From positions 5,329,576 to 5,393,575 of the forward strand of contig JAQFVV010000036.1 in assembly GCA_028023455.1 (NCBI GenBank): a stretch of DNA of 64,000 nucleotides, given 5' to 3'. The position numbers were made by a program, and so were the translations under genes. Position 1 is the first letter of the stretch, and every line of letters starts with the position of its first letter. Positions 36,226 through 49,393 of the stretch are shown piece after piece. The stretch is from Epiperipatus broadwayi. Its lineage: Eukaryota > Onychophora > Udeonychophora > Euonychophora > Peripatidae. The notes below the pieces were generated by a model that worked only from the letters and a program-made list of their open reading frames with translations, was not told where the DNA came from and did not search any database.

Positions 36226-36409
36226 ATAATGGACAATCCAGTATATTATATGTAGACAAGAACTATGTTTTTAAGCTCGTGTAAATTCAGAAAGTACTCT
36301 ATCAAAATGACAATGTAAATGTTAAAATTTGTAATCAACTTGTAGCAGTTAATTTACTATGAACCACTAATGTTGTAATCTTTTTAGACAATAAAGGTCT
36401 TTTAAAACA

Positions 36410-36475
36410 TAATAATAATAATAACGACGATGACGACAATGACAACAACAATAATAATAATAATAATAATAATAA
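36410..36475 (+). repeat. (AAT)n tail with interruptions
   Basis: AAT units interrupted by ACGACGATGACGACAATGAC. It sits just after the probable poly-A signal of the LINE fragment and may be its 3' tail. Confidence 0.8.
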
Positions 36476-37756
36476 TTTTTACAAATCTTGTGCAAACAAG
36501 TAATGTTGAAAATCATTAATATTTACAGATCATATATGTGGAAATGAAGAATCAAAAAAAAAAAAAAAAAACAGCTCAGACAAATTAATCTCCCAACAAC
36601 AAAGTAATTTTAAAAAAACATTAACAATTTTATTATAGCTGAATAACATTGTGATTATGATACAATAAAATTATAAAATTTGAAAAATATTTACAAACTA
36701 TAATATAAAAAATTAAAATTATTTAAAAATTATAATATTTATACAATAAATATAATGAATAAATAAATATAAGATAGCATTCATTCTGACTACCTAAAAT
36801 GAAAATAACATCTTACTGTATTATAACAGTGATATACTATTTTTTATTAATAAGGTACTAACATTCTATTGTCTCTATGGTGATAAAATAATAAATACCA
36901 GACGCAGATAAATAGATTAATAATAGATGAAGAAATATAAATGGGTGTTAAATTAAAATTATTTTAAAGATACTTTAGAATATTTCAACCGTGGTTGTTT
37001 TTAGTCGAAGAATAGAGGTTAAAATATAATACTTTGGGGAGTTACTGTTAAGCAAACATGTTGTAAACATTAAGATATACATGGAATGCTTGTATTGTAG
37101 AAAAAAATTAGCTTTCATTTTTGTTCCTTCATTTTCTCATCTTAAGTCATTTCTTCTATAGAGCCAGTGACCATGAACATTTTAATTTTGCAGCAAATAT
37201 ATCCATATATTTAATTCATGAAGAATTAATCCTCAAAAGTTTCTATATATTATTTTCAGTCAGCAAGGTGTAATTAAAAATATGTATTTTAAATAAGTAT
37301 AAATATTTATTTTTAAATTTTCCTTTAAATTAATAAAAAAAATCACTTCTTTTCTTCACATTTTGTTGGTTCCATGTAAATAAAATTATATGCAAAAAAA
37401 ATAATCCTGATTTTTTTTTTCCCGATAATCCAGCCTAATATTTTCCTTCTCAGCCAACTGCATAATACTTCAAAGATCTTTTTTATAATGACTTAAAATC
37501 TGATTTGATTAATAAAGTCTTTGGCAATATTTTTTGTTTATAAAAACTGTTTGTTATTTTTTACCTGTTCAGACATAATCTTAGTTTTTGAATTATTTTG
37601 TTTTACATTTTAATCCTAGATTAAATATGAAATATTCGCCGAGAATTTTATAAATAATAATAGTGTGTTTTGTCTATTTCTATAACTAAAATAATTGTAT
37701 TATATACATATATTAATTTATAAATGTACATTTTAATATATAACATTTATCATCTC
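36476..37756. other. AT-rich stretch, no gene seen
   Basis: No coding signal. Confidence 0.5.
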
Positions 37757-38975
37757 CATTTTCAATCATCATTGACCCACTGCAGGATGAAGATCTCTTC
37801 AAGCTTAATCCAACTTCTCTGATCTATAGACTCTTTTCTCCTCATTACTCCAGAAAACTTTCTAATTTTATCCACCCATCTTCCATGGTTATTTTTTTTT
37901 TAGATATATTGTAATCTTATGGGATCAATTTATAACTTGGATTTTTCATCTGTTTTTATCTCCTCCCATTAATATATACATTCCAATTCCATTTCTCATC
38001 ATTCTTTCTATGTTACTAATAAATTTCACAGCCAACTATTTCACTTTTGATCCTTTGTAGTTGCTCTCTATATATCTGTCTATAATATTGTTGAATGGTC
38101 TTTAAGCCTCTATTCTTTTGTTAAATATCAAAGTCTCAGTTCTGTTAATCAAAAGTGATAAAATAAGTCTATTGGTAACTTTCCTTCCTTTTGATATTAT
38201 GTATTATTCCATCAAGTGTTTAATTTTATCCATTATGTTTCCATCTGTATTAATAATCTAACCAAGACTTTTGTAGTTCTTACCTTTTTTTAATTCATGA
38301 TTATCAATCTTCATTTTCTTCTGAATCAATTGCACATTAATTTTTTTAGCATATTTCTTTAGTCCTCCTTTCTTACTTTCATCTAAAACAAAAACAACCA
38401 CATCATCTGCAAAATATAGATGATTTAAATAATTTCTCTTTACAGTTTACTTTCTTAACTTTCCATGTAATTCAGAAAATAGTTCTTGCAAAATGCCATA
38501 AAAAGTTTTGCGATATGAAATTATCTTATTGTTCACTCTTCTAAATTTTATCTTCTTAGTATCACCAGGTAATCTAATTACTACTCTTACATTTTGATAA
38601 ATAGTTTTCAGAATATGACAATATCTTAGAATTATATCTTGATGACTCAAAGCTTTAATTACTTTAGAAGTGTTTGCAGAATCACTGCCTTTTCTTCATT
38701 TATACATTATAAGCATAAAGGCAAGTTGGATTCATTTTTTATAATCTTTTTCAATTCTTGGATGCTATCCCCTATGTTTGCTCTTTTAGTTGTTTAAAAT
38801 ACAAAATTCATTGTAAATGAATTGTAATTACTTTTTTAAAGATCTTGTATATCAGGCTGATAGATCTATAATTTCTTAAACCTTCTTTTCATTTTTCTTA
38901 AATACCAATAATATTATATGCATTTTTCAAATATTCTGTTATATATTTATCATTTAGACATTTGGTATATAGTTT
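37757..38975 (-). mobile_element. RTE LINE, old diverged copy 4
   Basis: The order of motifs parallels copy 2 (3' terminus at about 37757, probable C-terminal text, a fragment at 38447-38650 resembling the HILKNIYKNV region), with heavy divergence and many indels. It is clearly older than copies 1-3. Confidence 0.7.
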
Positions 38976-38998
38976 TGCTAATAATATATAAATCATCT

Positions 38999-39068
38999 TA
39001 AGCCAATAAACATCACATGATCACCATTTCTTATGATTGCTTATAACTGTTATTAAAACAAGCAAAAC
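38999..39068 (+). mobile_element. End of the CATCACATGATCACC TIR family
   Basis: TAAGCCAATAAACATCACAT, then GATCACCATTTCTTATG and ACTGTTATTAAAACAAGC. It matches the outer end of the elements at 62416 and 63060. Only this end is present. Confidence 0.75.
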
Positions 39069-41865
39069 TCATCTGAAGCAATAAACTTTTTAGCTCTGAC
39101 ATTATAACTGTACCTTCCTGTTTAAACCAAAAGCAAACATCAAATAGTCATTTATGCTTTCTTTTTCAGAACTTAAACAAATAGCAATAGTACTAAGTTA
39201 TGTAATCCAGAACAAGTTTTAATTCAAACCAGATGTAAATACTGCCTCTTTATTATGGTTAAACATTAAATTGCACAATGTAGAGACAACATCTACTCAT
39301 TTTAATACCTTTATGAATTAATAAACAGTATCAGATATTTAATAAATGAAGTATTTCAAATGATCAATGCTCATTGAGATTATAATATTGAAAATTAAAT
39401 ATCAGGACATATTTCATGTAAAACCTAGATGTTACCTTTACAGTATGAAGTTTAATGTTTAGCCATATTAAAAAATATGTGCCTTCAACATTAAGAAAAT
39501 ATTTCCAACTGAAAGCATTAGTAATATTTTATTTATGAAGGCTAAACGTTTTTACTCAGATGTAAGTTGCATGTTCTGGATTTTGTAAAGCGTGGTCTAT
39601 GTTTCTGAGAATATAAATTATGAATTGGATATAAGAAGCAATATTCTGATTTTCCTACCAAGTGGAAGTGAAGTTAATTGAATTTCTGTTTGTTTTAATC
39701 ATGAGTGTTTGTACAGAGAGATAATAGGGTGGTGCAGGCATGAGGTTTAGGCTGATTAGATAGTGCAGCATAATTGAATAGTTAATTAGTAGTAATGTTT
39801 GCTTGTTATTAACAAAGTGTACAGTATCATTTGGCTGAAAACTTTCAGCACATAAGTGGTAATATCTGATGAAGCCATTGTTAGATGAAATTCTGGTAAC
39901 TTATGTTGCAGTCTCCTACTAAGATGAATAAACATGGAGTGGATGCAAGTAGAGAGTTTATTGTGAATATGATGTTTGATATAATGGTTGGTCATGGCAA
40001 TAGGTATACAAATATGATATTGAGAGTGGGTTATGTGATGGCGTAATGTTGATATTAATATGTTTGAATCAATAAAGACAATTTTGAAGTGTAGAAATGT
40101 ACAATGTGGGGTTGTTTATATAATCCAATGCTATCTGAGAGTGATGATGTGACCTTGAAATATATACAGAAAGCTCTAATGAGGTGTGCTGAGAAGTTTA
40201 TTTGGAAGCCAGAGTATATCTTAATTTTAAGTAAACCCAGGACATGTGGTTGGATGGGTGTTGGTGTTATGTTGTAATATTTATGTATAATCAGAGAATC
40301 ATAGCAAGCATGTGTGATTATCTTTATTGTAGGCAAGTTTTATTGGAATGGTATCATTTAATGGTAAGATTATCACTAGATCTAGACTATTTTCTTCCTC
40401 TGTTTGGTCTCATTTATTGATGTTTCTTCTTTGGTTAGTCTCTGTTGATGATGGCTCTATGAGAAGGCAGGATGGAACAAGTGCTTTCATGATGAGGGTC
40501 AATGCTTTATAGTTATTTGAGAATGGCTTGTCTTGTGGTGTTTGGTTTGAGTTTACACTAATGTCAACAGTAGCGGATAGAGTATGTGATGTTGTAGGCA
40601 AACCTTGTAAGCAATATGAGATATCTGGCAAGTGGTTACAGCAGTAACATCAGTGTTGTAGATTCTATTGATTGTGGACATCCAGCACATGTATTGAATT
40701 ATCTATGTGGATTTTATCCAGGTCATTGGAATGTGACTTAGTGTATGCTTTATCCACAATGTTTGTATAGGTGTTGATGATCTGTGCATCTTCATTATCT
40801 TCTTCTTGTTTTATTATTGTTTAGCTGAGTCTGCAGTATTTGAGTGGTAATGCCCTGTATGGCTAAATGTTTATACTGATTGTCTTTTTAAATAGGTATG
40901 GCATAGCTCTTGATCTATAATTTATGTTGGAATATTGTCTGGGTCAATTTCATTATTTACTTTCAGTTTGAACTCATAGATATTTGTATAAATTGGTGTG
41001 GATATGTCTTTCAAATGTATAACTTCGTTAAAAACTTACCAAACAACATCATCATTCTTTGTAGATCTCCACTGGTATTACTGAGATATGTGTTCTTGAA
41101 TACCCCTGGTTATATAGTTTTGGAAACCTTGGTCATGGTGGTTAGGGTGTGGTTTCCTAATGTTTTAAGCTCAGTTTGAAATCTGTTTTGTGTGCATACC
41201 AAAAAAATTCTAGTATGACATATTTTAGGTTGGAGTCCTCTGCAATACATAATATCATGTTTCACAGCCTATATTGAGTAATTTCTTTATAAAGTAAATA
41301 TTTAAAAAACATATATAAGTATATGTTTATGTCTGTAGTGGATAATATAATTGAGAAAAAAAATTATTTAAAAGATGTAAACAGTCCCCTCAGTATGCAG
41401 TTGTTAAATCTATCACTGATGAGTTCTGGGTCAATAGCATTCTAGTTATGTGAGCAGCAATCTTGATTTGGTTAAGTTATTAAATCTAATTGTTTGATAT
41501 CATATTCATTAGTTTTTTTTAGATTGTGGGGATGTTTTATTGCTGATTACACTTTATTTCCATCATTCGTCAGATTGTATATTATCTTTGATAGCATTAG
41601 TATAAGATAAGATTTACTGTCATTCAAAGCTTTGTATACAGCAGAAAGTACATTTGCATCATCCACATTGTCATATGATTAGATGGATGCCTTTTTCATT
41701 GTTTAATGCAATATTAAAAATATTTATTGAAAATGTCCGTAAAATATTTTCAAGATTTTTCAGAAAAATATTTTTTTTATTTATTGCATTGTTTTATGGT
41801 TTTTAAAACCAGATCCTTTTGAACATTGAGTAAGCATTATTTATGGTTTGCTGTGGAACATTATT
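39069..41865. other. Gene-less stretch with weak minus-strand coding flavour
   Basis: Less low-complexity than its neighbours. Minus-strand ORFs at 39786-39995, 40055-40336 and 40410-40631 have fairly balanced composition (for example LPDISYCLQGLPTTSHTLSA) but match no family I recognise and are separated by stops. They could be remains of an old retroelement gag, or chance. Confidence 0.3.
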
Positions 41866-42125
41866 ACTGCTACTGCTACTGCTGCTTCTGCTGCTACTGC
41901 TGCTGCTGCTGCTGCTTCTACTGTTGCTGCTACTACTGCTGCTGCTACAGCTGCTGCTACTGCTACTACTACTGCTACTACTACTGCTATTGCTACTGCT
42001 ACAACTGCTGGTATTACTACTACTACTAGTACTACTACCACCCCCACCACTACTACCACTACTATACCTACTACTGCTGCTGCTATCATTGTTACTGCCA
42101 TTACCACTACCATGACTCCTACAAC
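41866..42125 (+). repeat. (YTR)n trinucleotide array
   Basis: About 260 bases of CTG/CTA/CTT-type triplets drifting into ACC/ACT. The poly-Leu, poly-Ala and poly-Cys ORFs in all frames are by-products. Confidence 0.92.
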
Positions 42126-42206
42126 AACATTTTTTTTTACAAATAATATTTTTTTGGTCTGAAGGTCACAATGAAATCTTTTATTTTAATTAATTTTGTT
42201 TATTAC

Positions 42207-45200
42207 TGCTGTGTCCCGGCTTTCGCCTATGGATCAGCAATGATAAATTTAGTTTAGTAAACAGACAAGGTATTGAATATAATAATTTAATACACAATAA
42301 ATAGGTTAATATACATGAATAGCTAACATATATATATATATATATATTATAACCAAACATCTGCTAGCCTGCCACGTTGCGGGCCAAAAGTTATAACCAT
42401 AACACTCGACGATGACCACCTTATGAGATGATGATGGCCACCACGTTTGCATCGCCAAAGGTTATAACCAAACAAAAGATCTCCAGCCAATGGCCATCTA
42501 AGACCCTTTAAAGTTGGGCAGCCAATAGCTGTAACCATAAAGTGCGTGGTCTCAACTACGTCACCTAAGTGTATTATTATAAAACATATTAAACAAATTA
42601 TAAGTGCAGTTTTATCACTCTTAAATCTCAATTTGCGATTTTTATGGTATGCGACCCTATAGCCGCCCATGTACAAGATAGTGTACTTTGTGGAATTGTA
42701 TAAAATTATGAAACTAATACAGATGCTAGTCTAGGTAAAGCTTTGCAATTAAAAATGAATACTTGGGTTCTTTTATAATTTAGTATATCATTGAGACTCT
42801 TATTGTTTTGACGAATGTCAATTTAAAATTGTTAAGTAAAGATATTTGATCGTGAAATTATTTGATAAATCTGTTTATAAGCTTAATAATTAATCTGTAT
42901 TTTATACTAGAATCAACCACGCAAAGCCACAATGATGGAAAAAGGTAAATGGGATTTTATTGTACCTTACCAATCATATACAACCAAAGACAAAAAGCAT
43001 CCTAATGTTTTCTCAAAAAATATTTATAAACTCTTTCTATCATGTAGACAATAATATGTACTTAAATGTATGCTCTTCACTGTATGCTATATCCAAAGTT
43101 TATTATTTCTGATGTTATGAATGACACATAGCAACGGCACCGTAAGTTTAACTATAAATCAATCTTTATTTACAAACTTTATGAACAATAAATAGTTTAT
43201 TTCAATATTTAAATAAATCATAACCAAACAAATAAAATAAATAAATGATACTTCAATAGACTTTCTTCAGTACATTTTGTAGGTATAGTTTTAACAAAAC
43301 CTAATCATACCTTATTTCAATCTACTATAATGAACATTGAGACAATTATTAAATTCAGCATTAACCTCTGAAACAATAAACATCATTTCCAGATTCAATA
43401 TATCCCTTCCATAAACTTATAATCATATAATAAATAATATGATGTATGTATGATTTCACTATCATGTAATAATTAATTAAAATGAAAATGTAAACTTACA
43501 CTCCGGTAGATAATAATCAACTAACAGTTAATTATTATGAAGTACTTGAATAGAATGTCCTGTTACCATTTGTTAATCTAAACAATAAAATTATGCTTAC
43601 CAAATGAAGAAAATGATTTAGCAGATTAACTAAATACTTTGCCCAACTTATATCTGTGAAGCAAACATATTCCTGTGGATGTATTCATCTACACATAGGA
43701 ATAAAATAATACTAAACGTTTTGCGTATTTAAACATTATCATAAAGTCACACGTATAATCACAAAATTCCGCGGATTAACCACCAGCGCAGGAATATGTG
43801 TAAAATACAACATGGCAATTAAATAATCTGCGGATTAACCACCAGCACAGATTAAAGCCCTTTAATATTCTAAAAACAAACATTATAATTTACTTCACAG
43901 TAAAGTGCAAAAATCATCATCCTCAATTCATCTGACCATTCAGAATACGCTGACACTTTAGCAAATGTGGGTTCTTGCTTAGTAAAATATTACAATAATC
44001 AGGACAGCTAATGTACTACTTATCTTGCTTAAAATAAACCTGTGTAATATAATGTAAATAATATTGGAGTGGGAATATAAATCTGGAAAGACTCACAATA
44101 TCTCACAAAGATTAATACGTCTCATGAATTCATTATATCTTGTTTAAGCTTTTTCCGCGAGCGCTATTCTTTGAATAAATATGTTATTCAACCTTTATTA
44201 ATGTGAATCTAACAAATATAAATTATGAACTTCATATGCGAGTTCATATAACGATAAAATTTAAATAAATGTATAATTTATTAATTATATAACATTTAAC
44301 GGTGTGTGTGTGATAAAATCAAATCTAAAGCATTTATAGTTCAGCACGTGAATTTTAAAAGATGTATATCACTAATTGGATTGTATAGTATTTTATAATT
44401 CCTGATGGGATCCGTTGAATCCATGTACAATGTGTATAATAATTATTATATAAGGTAATAGCTATAGCTGTAGTTATATTCCATCCATGCAATTATATCC
44501 ATTTGGTTAGTTATTAAAACAATATTAGATTAACGATTTGCCTGGCTCTCCAAACACGAAACAATTCCAAACAGAATACGTAGAATTTAAATGAAAATGT
44601 TTTTCATAAAGTTATTAATCACTACATCCTGATCAAAAGTGTCTCAAGTTTATCCTATCCATGCAAGTATTTATTTATCCATTGCGTTAATCCAGGAATA
44701 ACTATTTACAGCAACTAATTTATACATTTTTAAACAGACGATAATATTATAAAATAGCTCTAATTAATTTTTGAAGAATAATTTTGATCCAATTGTTGAA
44801 CAAATTAACTAGCAAATATTAATGGCACTATAAAGTTAATTATCAATCAATATTATATTTTATTAGAATTAAACATGGAAATATTAACTATTTTGATAGC
44901 TTTAGCATTTTATTTTAACTTAAACTTTTTTTCTTTTTAAAAAACAAATTTTCATTTTCATCAAACTTTTATGATTAAAACATTGATCTAAATTTTCCAA
45001 ATTATAGATTAATAAACATTTTGAAACATACCAATTTCTTGCAGGTAATTCTTTCAAACTTAAACTGGGAAGCTCCGACATTTCAACAAATGTAATATTG
45101 GAAATACTATCGGTGATTTGATTCTTGGCCGTCCGACTTGAAAAGATTTATAAATCTAGTGATCCATATTAATTAGATACCACTAAATTATTCTATGTTT

Positions 45201-46213
45201 ATAACAAATTTTGTGGTCATTTAGTTACTTATTAACGGTTTCAAATTGAGCTCAGCAAATTGACAACATTTGCCTTTACCATTTTGTTCTTTCTCCCTCC
45301 AAAGACAAAACTAACAGACGATATTCTCCTAGAAATTCGCGCTCTTTTCTTTTATTACATTGAGATGCCTACGCAATTATTGTATTTATTTAATAATTTA
45401 TTTTAATTGAACAAATGGTTTTATTTTAATTCAATAGAAATAATAATTTAAGATTACTTTAAATAAATAAAACAAAATATTATTTTTAATAATATTTTAC
45501 CAAATTTTAATATGTTGTAAAATTTTAAAAAGTTAAACATTTTGATATCAGTTAGCATATGGAATAAAGCAAATTTAAATTTATTAAAATACTATAAGAA
45601 AGTAATCTTTTCAAGTGCGAATCAAGCCAACCAAATCACCAACAGAAGAAAGAGAAATTTTTATATAAGTTACATCAATGAATACATTTTCTACTAAAAT
45701 ATATGGTTACAATATATATATATATATATATATAATATGGAGAACAGTTGGGCATCTTAATATCCTAATGCTCCCCCGGTACCAAAGTTAAAAGTTTATA
45801 AATAAGTTCACTCTACCTGCGACAGGCATAAATTACTTAATCACAAAAAGCCCAGTTGGGCGTTATAAAATAATAAAAGATCAGTGCAATCTGTTCACAG
45901 TCCTAGTCGGCTGGATTACCTTCAGGCGCAGAGTACTTGGGATATTATCTCCTTGAACATGCACACGCCAGCACGGTAGCAGGAAAAGACCTCGAGAGTC
46001 TTTTGACTTTTGTTTTTATACCTGTCGCGTGTCGGTCTCGTTTGATTTCTTTATATTTCTGGAGTAATTGGTGACCCGTATCTGTCCGATGTTAGATCCG
46101 GGTTCTACTGATTTATTACATGCTATATACACTAGATACGAAATTAGCTTGACAATCTGCAATCATTGTCAATTGTTATTATTCTATTTTGTTATTATTC
46201 TATATATACAACA
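42207..46213 (-). repeat. 3' LTR of the gypsy element, split by an insertion
   Basis: 42207-42347 and about 45716-46213 together reconstruct an LTR like the intact 619-bp one at 50184-50802. The break is inside the internal (TA)n tract. Confidence 0.9.
42348..45715. mobile_element. ~3.4-kb unclassified insertion inside the LTR
   Basis: Foreign sequence sits exactly where the intact LTR has only (TA)n. Its ends are weakly inverted: ATTATAACCAAA on the left and, on the complement of the right end, ATTGTAACCATA. It is flanked by TA repeats, which fits a TA-targeting DNA transposon without coding capacity. Inside, TTATAACCA recurs near the left end (about 42390 and 42463), and GGATTAACCACCAGC is duplicated (43773 and 43832). 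No protein-like ORF was found. Confidence 0.65.
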
Positions 46214-46236
46214 CTCCTCCCCTTACTCCAGAAATG
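46214..46236 (-). promoter_or_regulatory. Polypurine tract of the gypsy element
   Basis: TTTCTGGAGTAAGGGGAGGA on the minus strand, directly upstream of the 3' LTR. It primes plus-strand DNA synthesis in this element class. Confidence 0.75.
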
Positions 46237-46249
46237 GCTTCTCTATTAT

Positions 46250-46654
46250 TTAGACATAGTCTCTCAATTTAAACGGCTTTTGTGTTTTCCTTTTTGGTCT
46301 GCATATATCCGTTGTTCCTTCATCTGGCTTTGGCCTAGGAATCACATCTGTTTCATTAATGTCAGGTGTTGTCTCTTCTTTTGTTTCTGCTTGTTGCTCT
46401 ATATCCAATTTCTCTTGGTCCTGTAATCCTACTTCATTTGGTATATGTGTCAACATTTGCAGTTCTTCTACAATGCGATGTCTGAGATGGTTTATATGTC
46501 TTCTATATGTTGTGCCATCTTGTAACTGGATGATTACTATGTGCTGTGATAACAGTTTTGTAATCATCCCTTCAACCCATTTTTTTCGTAGCATATCTCG
46601 GACCCAAACTCTATCTCCCTTTGCGAAAATGTTTGTATAATTTTCATTATCCAT
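46250..46654 (-). pseudogene. Integrase C-terminal region of the gypsy element
   Basis: A 134-residue piece. FAKGDRVWVRD and WVEGMITKLL, with the RHINHLR motif, form the SH3-like DNA-binding part of gypsy integrases, and the end KPFKLRDYV is a usual pol terminus. A stop lies directly before it and a frameshift lies upstream near 46690, so it is detached from the catalytic core. Confidence 0.85.
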
Positions 46655-47499
46655 TTAATCGGTGGGATTTGGAAGCAGTAATGATAATTTAATGCGCAAT
46701 TTCCCATTAGTAATTCTGCTGGTGACTTTCCCGTAGCTGTTGATGGTGTTGAATGTTGATGTAGCATTGCATCATTGATAGCACTCTGAAAATCTTGGTT
46801 ATCTAATTTTCTTAAGGCTTTCTTTATATTCTGTACTGCCTTTTCCGCTAGTCCATTCGACTCTGGGTGGTAAGCTGGTGTCCGTATGTGTTTGATACCA
46901 TTCTTCTGGAAATATTCTTCAGTTTCTGTAGCTGTAAATGCTGTTCCATTGTCAGACACAATTGTTTCTGGCAGTCCGTGGCAAGCAAATACTGCACTTG
47001 GTATCTTAACAGTTTCATTGGCACTAACATCTTTCACTATTCTACACTCTGTCCACTTTGAATATGCATCAATAATAACCAATAGTATCTTCCCATTTAT
47101 TGGACCAGCATGGTCTATGTGAAGTCTTTGCAAAGCTGTTGTTGCCTTTGGCCATGAGTTGTACTCCTTGGTTGGCATACTCATCTGCCTCTGACATGGC
47201 GCACATTTTTTAATATTTTGTTCAATGTCTCTTGATATTTTTGGCCACCATTTGTAGCTACAAGCCAGTGCTTTTGCCCGTACCACTCCTGGGTGCCCTT
47301 CATGCAGTAAATTCAAAATTTGTTGTCTGCCCTCCATAGGAATCATGACCTGATCACCCATTAGCACACAGTCTTTACAAGTTGATAATTTACTTCTATT
47401 TGCCCAAAAACTTGGATCAACATATTCAGGCCTCGAATCTGGCCATCCATTTTTAATCCATTGCTTAATATCTGGTAGCCCTGATCGGCATTTGTCCAA
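46564..47499 (-). pseudogene. Integrase core of the gypsy element
   Basis: Zinc-binding HHCC domain (HEGHPG ... CAPCQ) followed by the DDE core: HIDHAGPI, VIIDAYSKW, IVSDNGTAF and HPESNGLAEKAVQ supply the catalytic Asp, Asp and Glu with usual spacing. Integrase inserts element DNA and makes the 5-bp duplication seen at the ends. Catalytic residues are present, but the frame breaks at both ends (near 47500 and 46690). Confidence 0.9.
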
Positions 47500-48047
47500 T
47501 TTGCTACCCTTTTACTATTTAATATGTCCGAATTTAATGCATCTATATAATTTATTTCAGCTTCTGAACTAATTTTCTCTTGTTTATCTGGAATTCGTGA
47601 CAGCGCATCTGCATGTGCTATTTCTTTGCCTTTTTGATATTCGAGTATATAATCATATCCTGCCAAAATATTTCTCCAGCGCATCATGCATGGGCTTAAG
47701 TGTTCAGGTGCCAGTCTATCATGGCCTAGAATTCCAAGTAGTGGTTTGTGATCAGTGATTATTGTAAAGTTTCTGCCAAACAAGAATTGATGATATTTTT
47801 TAAGGCCAAACATGATAGCCAGCGCCTCTTTGGTTAATTGGCTGTAGTTCCTTTCTGCTTTTGAAAGAGTCCTTGATGCATACGCAATGGGGCGCTCTCC
47901 TTTGTAGCATGGATGAGATAGTACTGCTCCTACTCCCCATTCCGATGCATCAGTGGTTAAACGTACTTCTAAAGTGCTATTATAATGCACTAACAGTTTA
48001 TCTGATGATAGTAAGGCTTTCGTTTGCTGGAAAGCCTCTTGATGCAC
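47361..48047 (-). pseudogene. RNase H and linker of the gypsy element
   Basis: LTTDASEWGVGAVLSH, RPIAYASRTL, NYSQLTKEALAI and FTIITDHKPL are the expected RNase H motifs of gypsy pol, ending in HADALSRIPD. It is in the same frame as the RT but separated from it by one TAA at 48066-48068. Confidence 0.9.
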
Positions 48048-48065
48048 TTTTTCCCATTTCCACTT

Positions 48066-48790
48066 TTAATTCTTCTTTAATAAATCATATAAGGGTTTTG
48101 CAATCTGAGCCTTATTCTTCAAGAAAGGCTCAAAAAAGTTCATCAATCCCAAAAACGCTTGCAGCTGTTTGACATTGATTGGTGGAGAGGCATTCATCAC
48201 TGCCATTACTTTCTGAGGTGATGGTTTCTTGCCCCTGTCTGAAATCCAGTGACCTAAAAAGGTTAGTTCTTTTTCCATCCAAACAGTCTTTTGTGCATTC
48301 AGTTTTATGCCAAATTTCTGCAATTTCTCGCACACAGTGAGGAGCCTTTCTCGTAACTTATCTTCCGAATTTGCCATGATGAGTATATCGTTGAAGTATG
48401 GAATGACTCCCTCTAAACCTTGTAACAAAGCATTAATCTTTGCTTGAAAAATATTCGGCGCTATAGAAATGCCAAACGGTAGTCTGTTGCATTTATATAA
48501 GCCCATATGGGTCGTAAGCGCTAATTTTTCCGCTGATTTATGTGTTACATGAATCTGATGGAATGCCGAGTTTAGATCTAATTTGGCAAAATACAAAACG
48601 TTTTGTAGACCTGCCAGTATTTCCCTTACGTTTGGGACTGGGTAGGCTCCCCTATTTAAATATTTATTTATTGTAACCCGGTAATCCCCACACAACCTAA
48701 CCTCCCCATTCGGTTTAGTTATTATCACTAACGGTATAGCCCAATCGGAGCTTTCGATGGGCGTTAATACTCCTTTTTTGACTAAAGATT
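48066..48790 (-). pseudogene. Reverse transcriptase of the gypsy element, active-site change
   Basis: RT core with TKPNGEVRLCGDYR, FAKLDLNSAFHQI, LPFGISIAPNIFQ and FLGHW. The catalytic box reads YFND (codon at 48390-48392) where the family has YxDD; AAC for GAC is a one-base change that removes a metal-binding Asp. The true start lies further upstream, across a frameshift near 48785. The RT is dead on two grounds. Confidence 0.9.
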
Positions 48791-49057
48791 AAGTTTATCT
48801 TCAACCTTCACTCTTTGTGCAAACGGCACTTTTCGTGGTTTGCATACTACAGAATGTGCATTTTCTAATAAATCTATTTCGACTGGTTTAGTATTTATCA
48901 ACCCTAATTCTTCGTTAAAAAGCTCTGGGTATTTTCTAGTTATTTCCTGTTCTACAGAAATCCCTTTAATAATATTAATTTCTATTCCTAATTCACTGAA
49001 CCAATCTCTACCTATAATGGGATTAATTTTTGCATTTACGATATATAACTGTAGATT

Positions 49058-49393
49058 TCATTTTTTACCGTTATACTGGATTGGCGCTGTAATCTGTCCG
49101 CAAATTTTAAGCTCGTGACCATTTACGTCTTTCGCTTTAATGCTAGTTTTCTCTAGCGAACTCTTAAAATTAGTTGCTGACAAACCTTCCCAATCTGTAA
49201 GACACATTATAGAAATAGCAGATCCACTGTCTATTTCCATTTCTATTTCCTTTTCCTGAATTTTAACTTCAATCATAAAGTGCTTTATCTCTTTCACGTA
49301 TAGATTTTTAATCGTGGGGTTTCTCATTAATTTCCCTCCCCTACTTTCTGACATAGGGTTTTCAATTTTACCCTCTTTTTTACACACTAGCAC
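49058..49393 (-). pseudogene. Aspartic protease region of the gypsy element
   Basis: IEMEIDSGSAISIM holds the DSG active-site motif of retroelement proteases (49218-49232). The piece begins just after the second zinc knuckle and ends at TGA (49058-49060). Recognisable sequence (INPIIGRDWFSELG) continues in the downstream region, so the stop is a lesion and not the natural end. Confidence 0.85.

Noticed and set aside
41826-42162. Long ORFs in several frames (poly-Leu, poly-Ala, poly-Cys)
   Set aside because: Pure consequence of the (YTR)n triplet array.
42347-42676. 109-aa minus-strand ORF in the LTR insertion
   Set aside because: It overlaps the element's subterminal repeats and resembles no protein.
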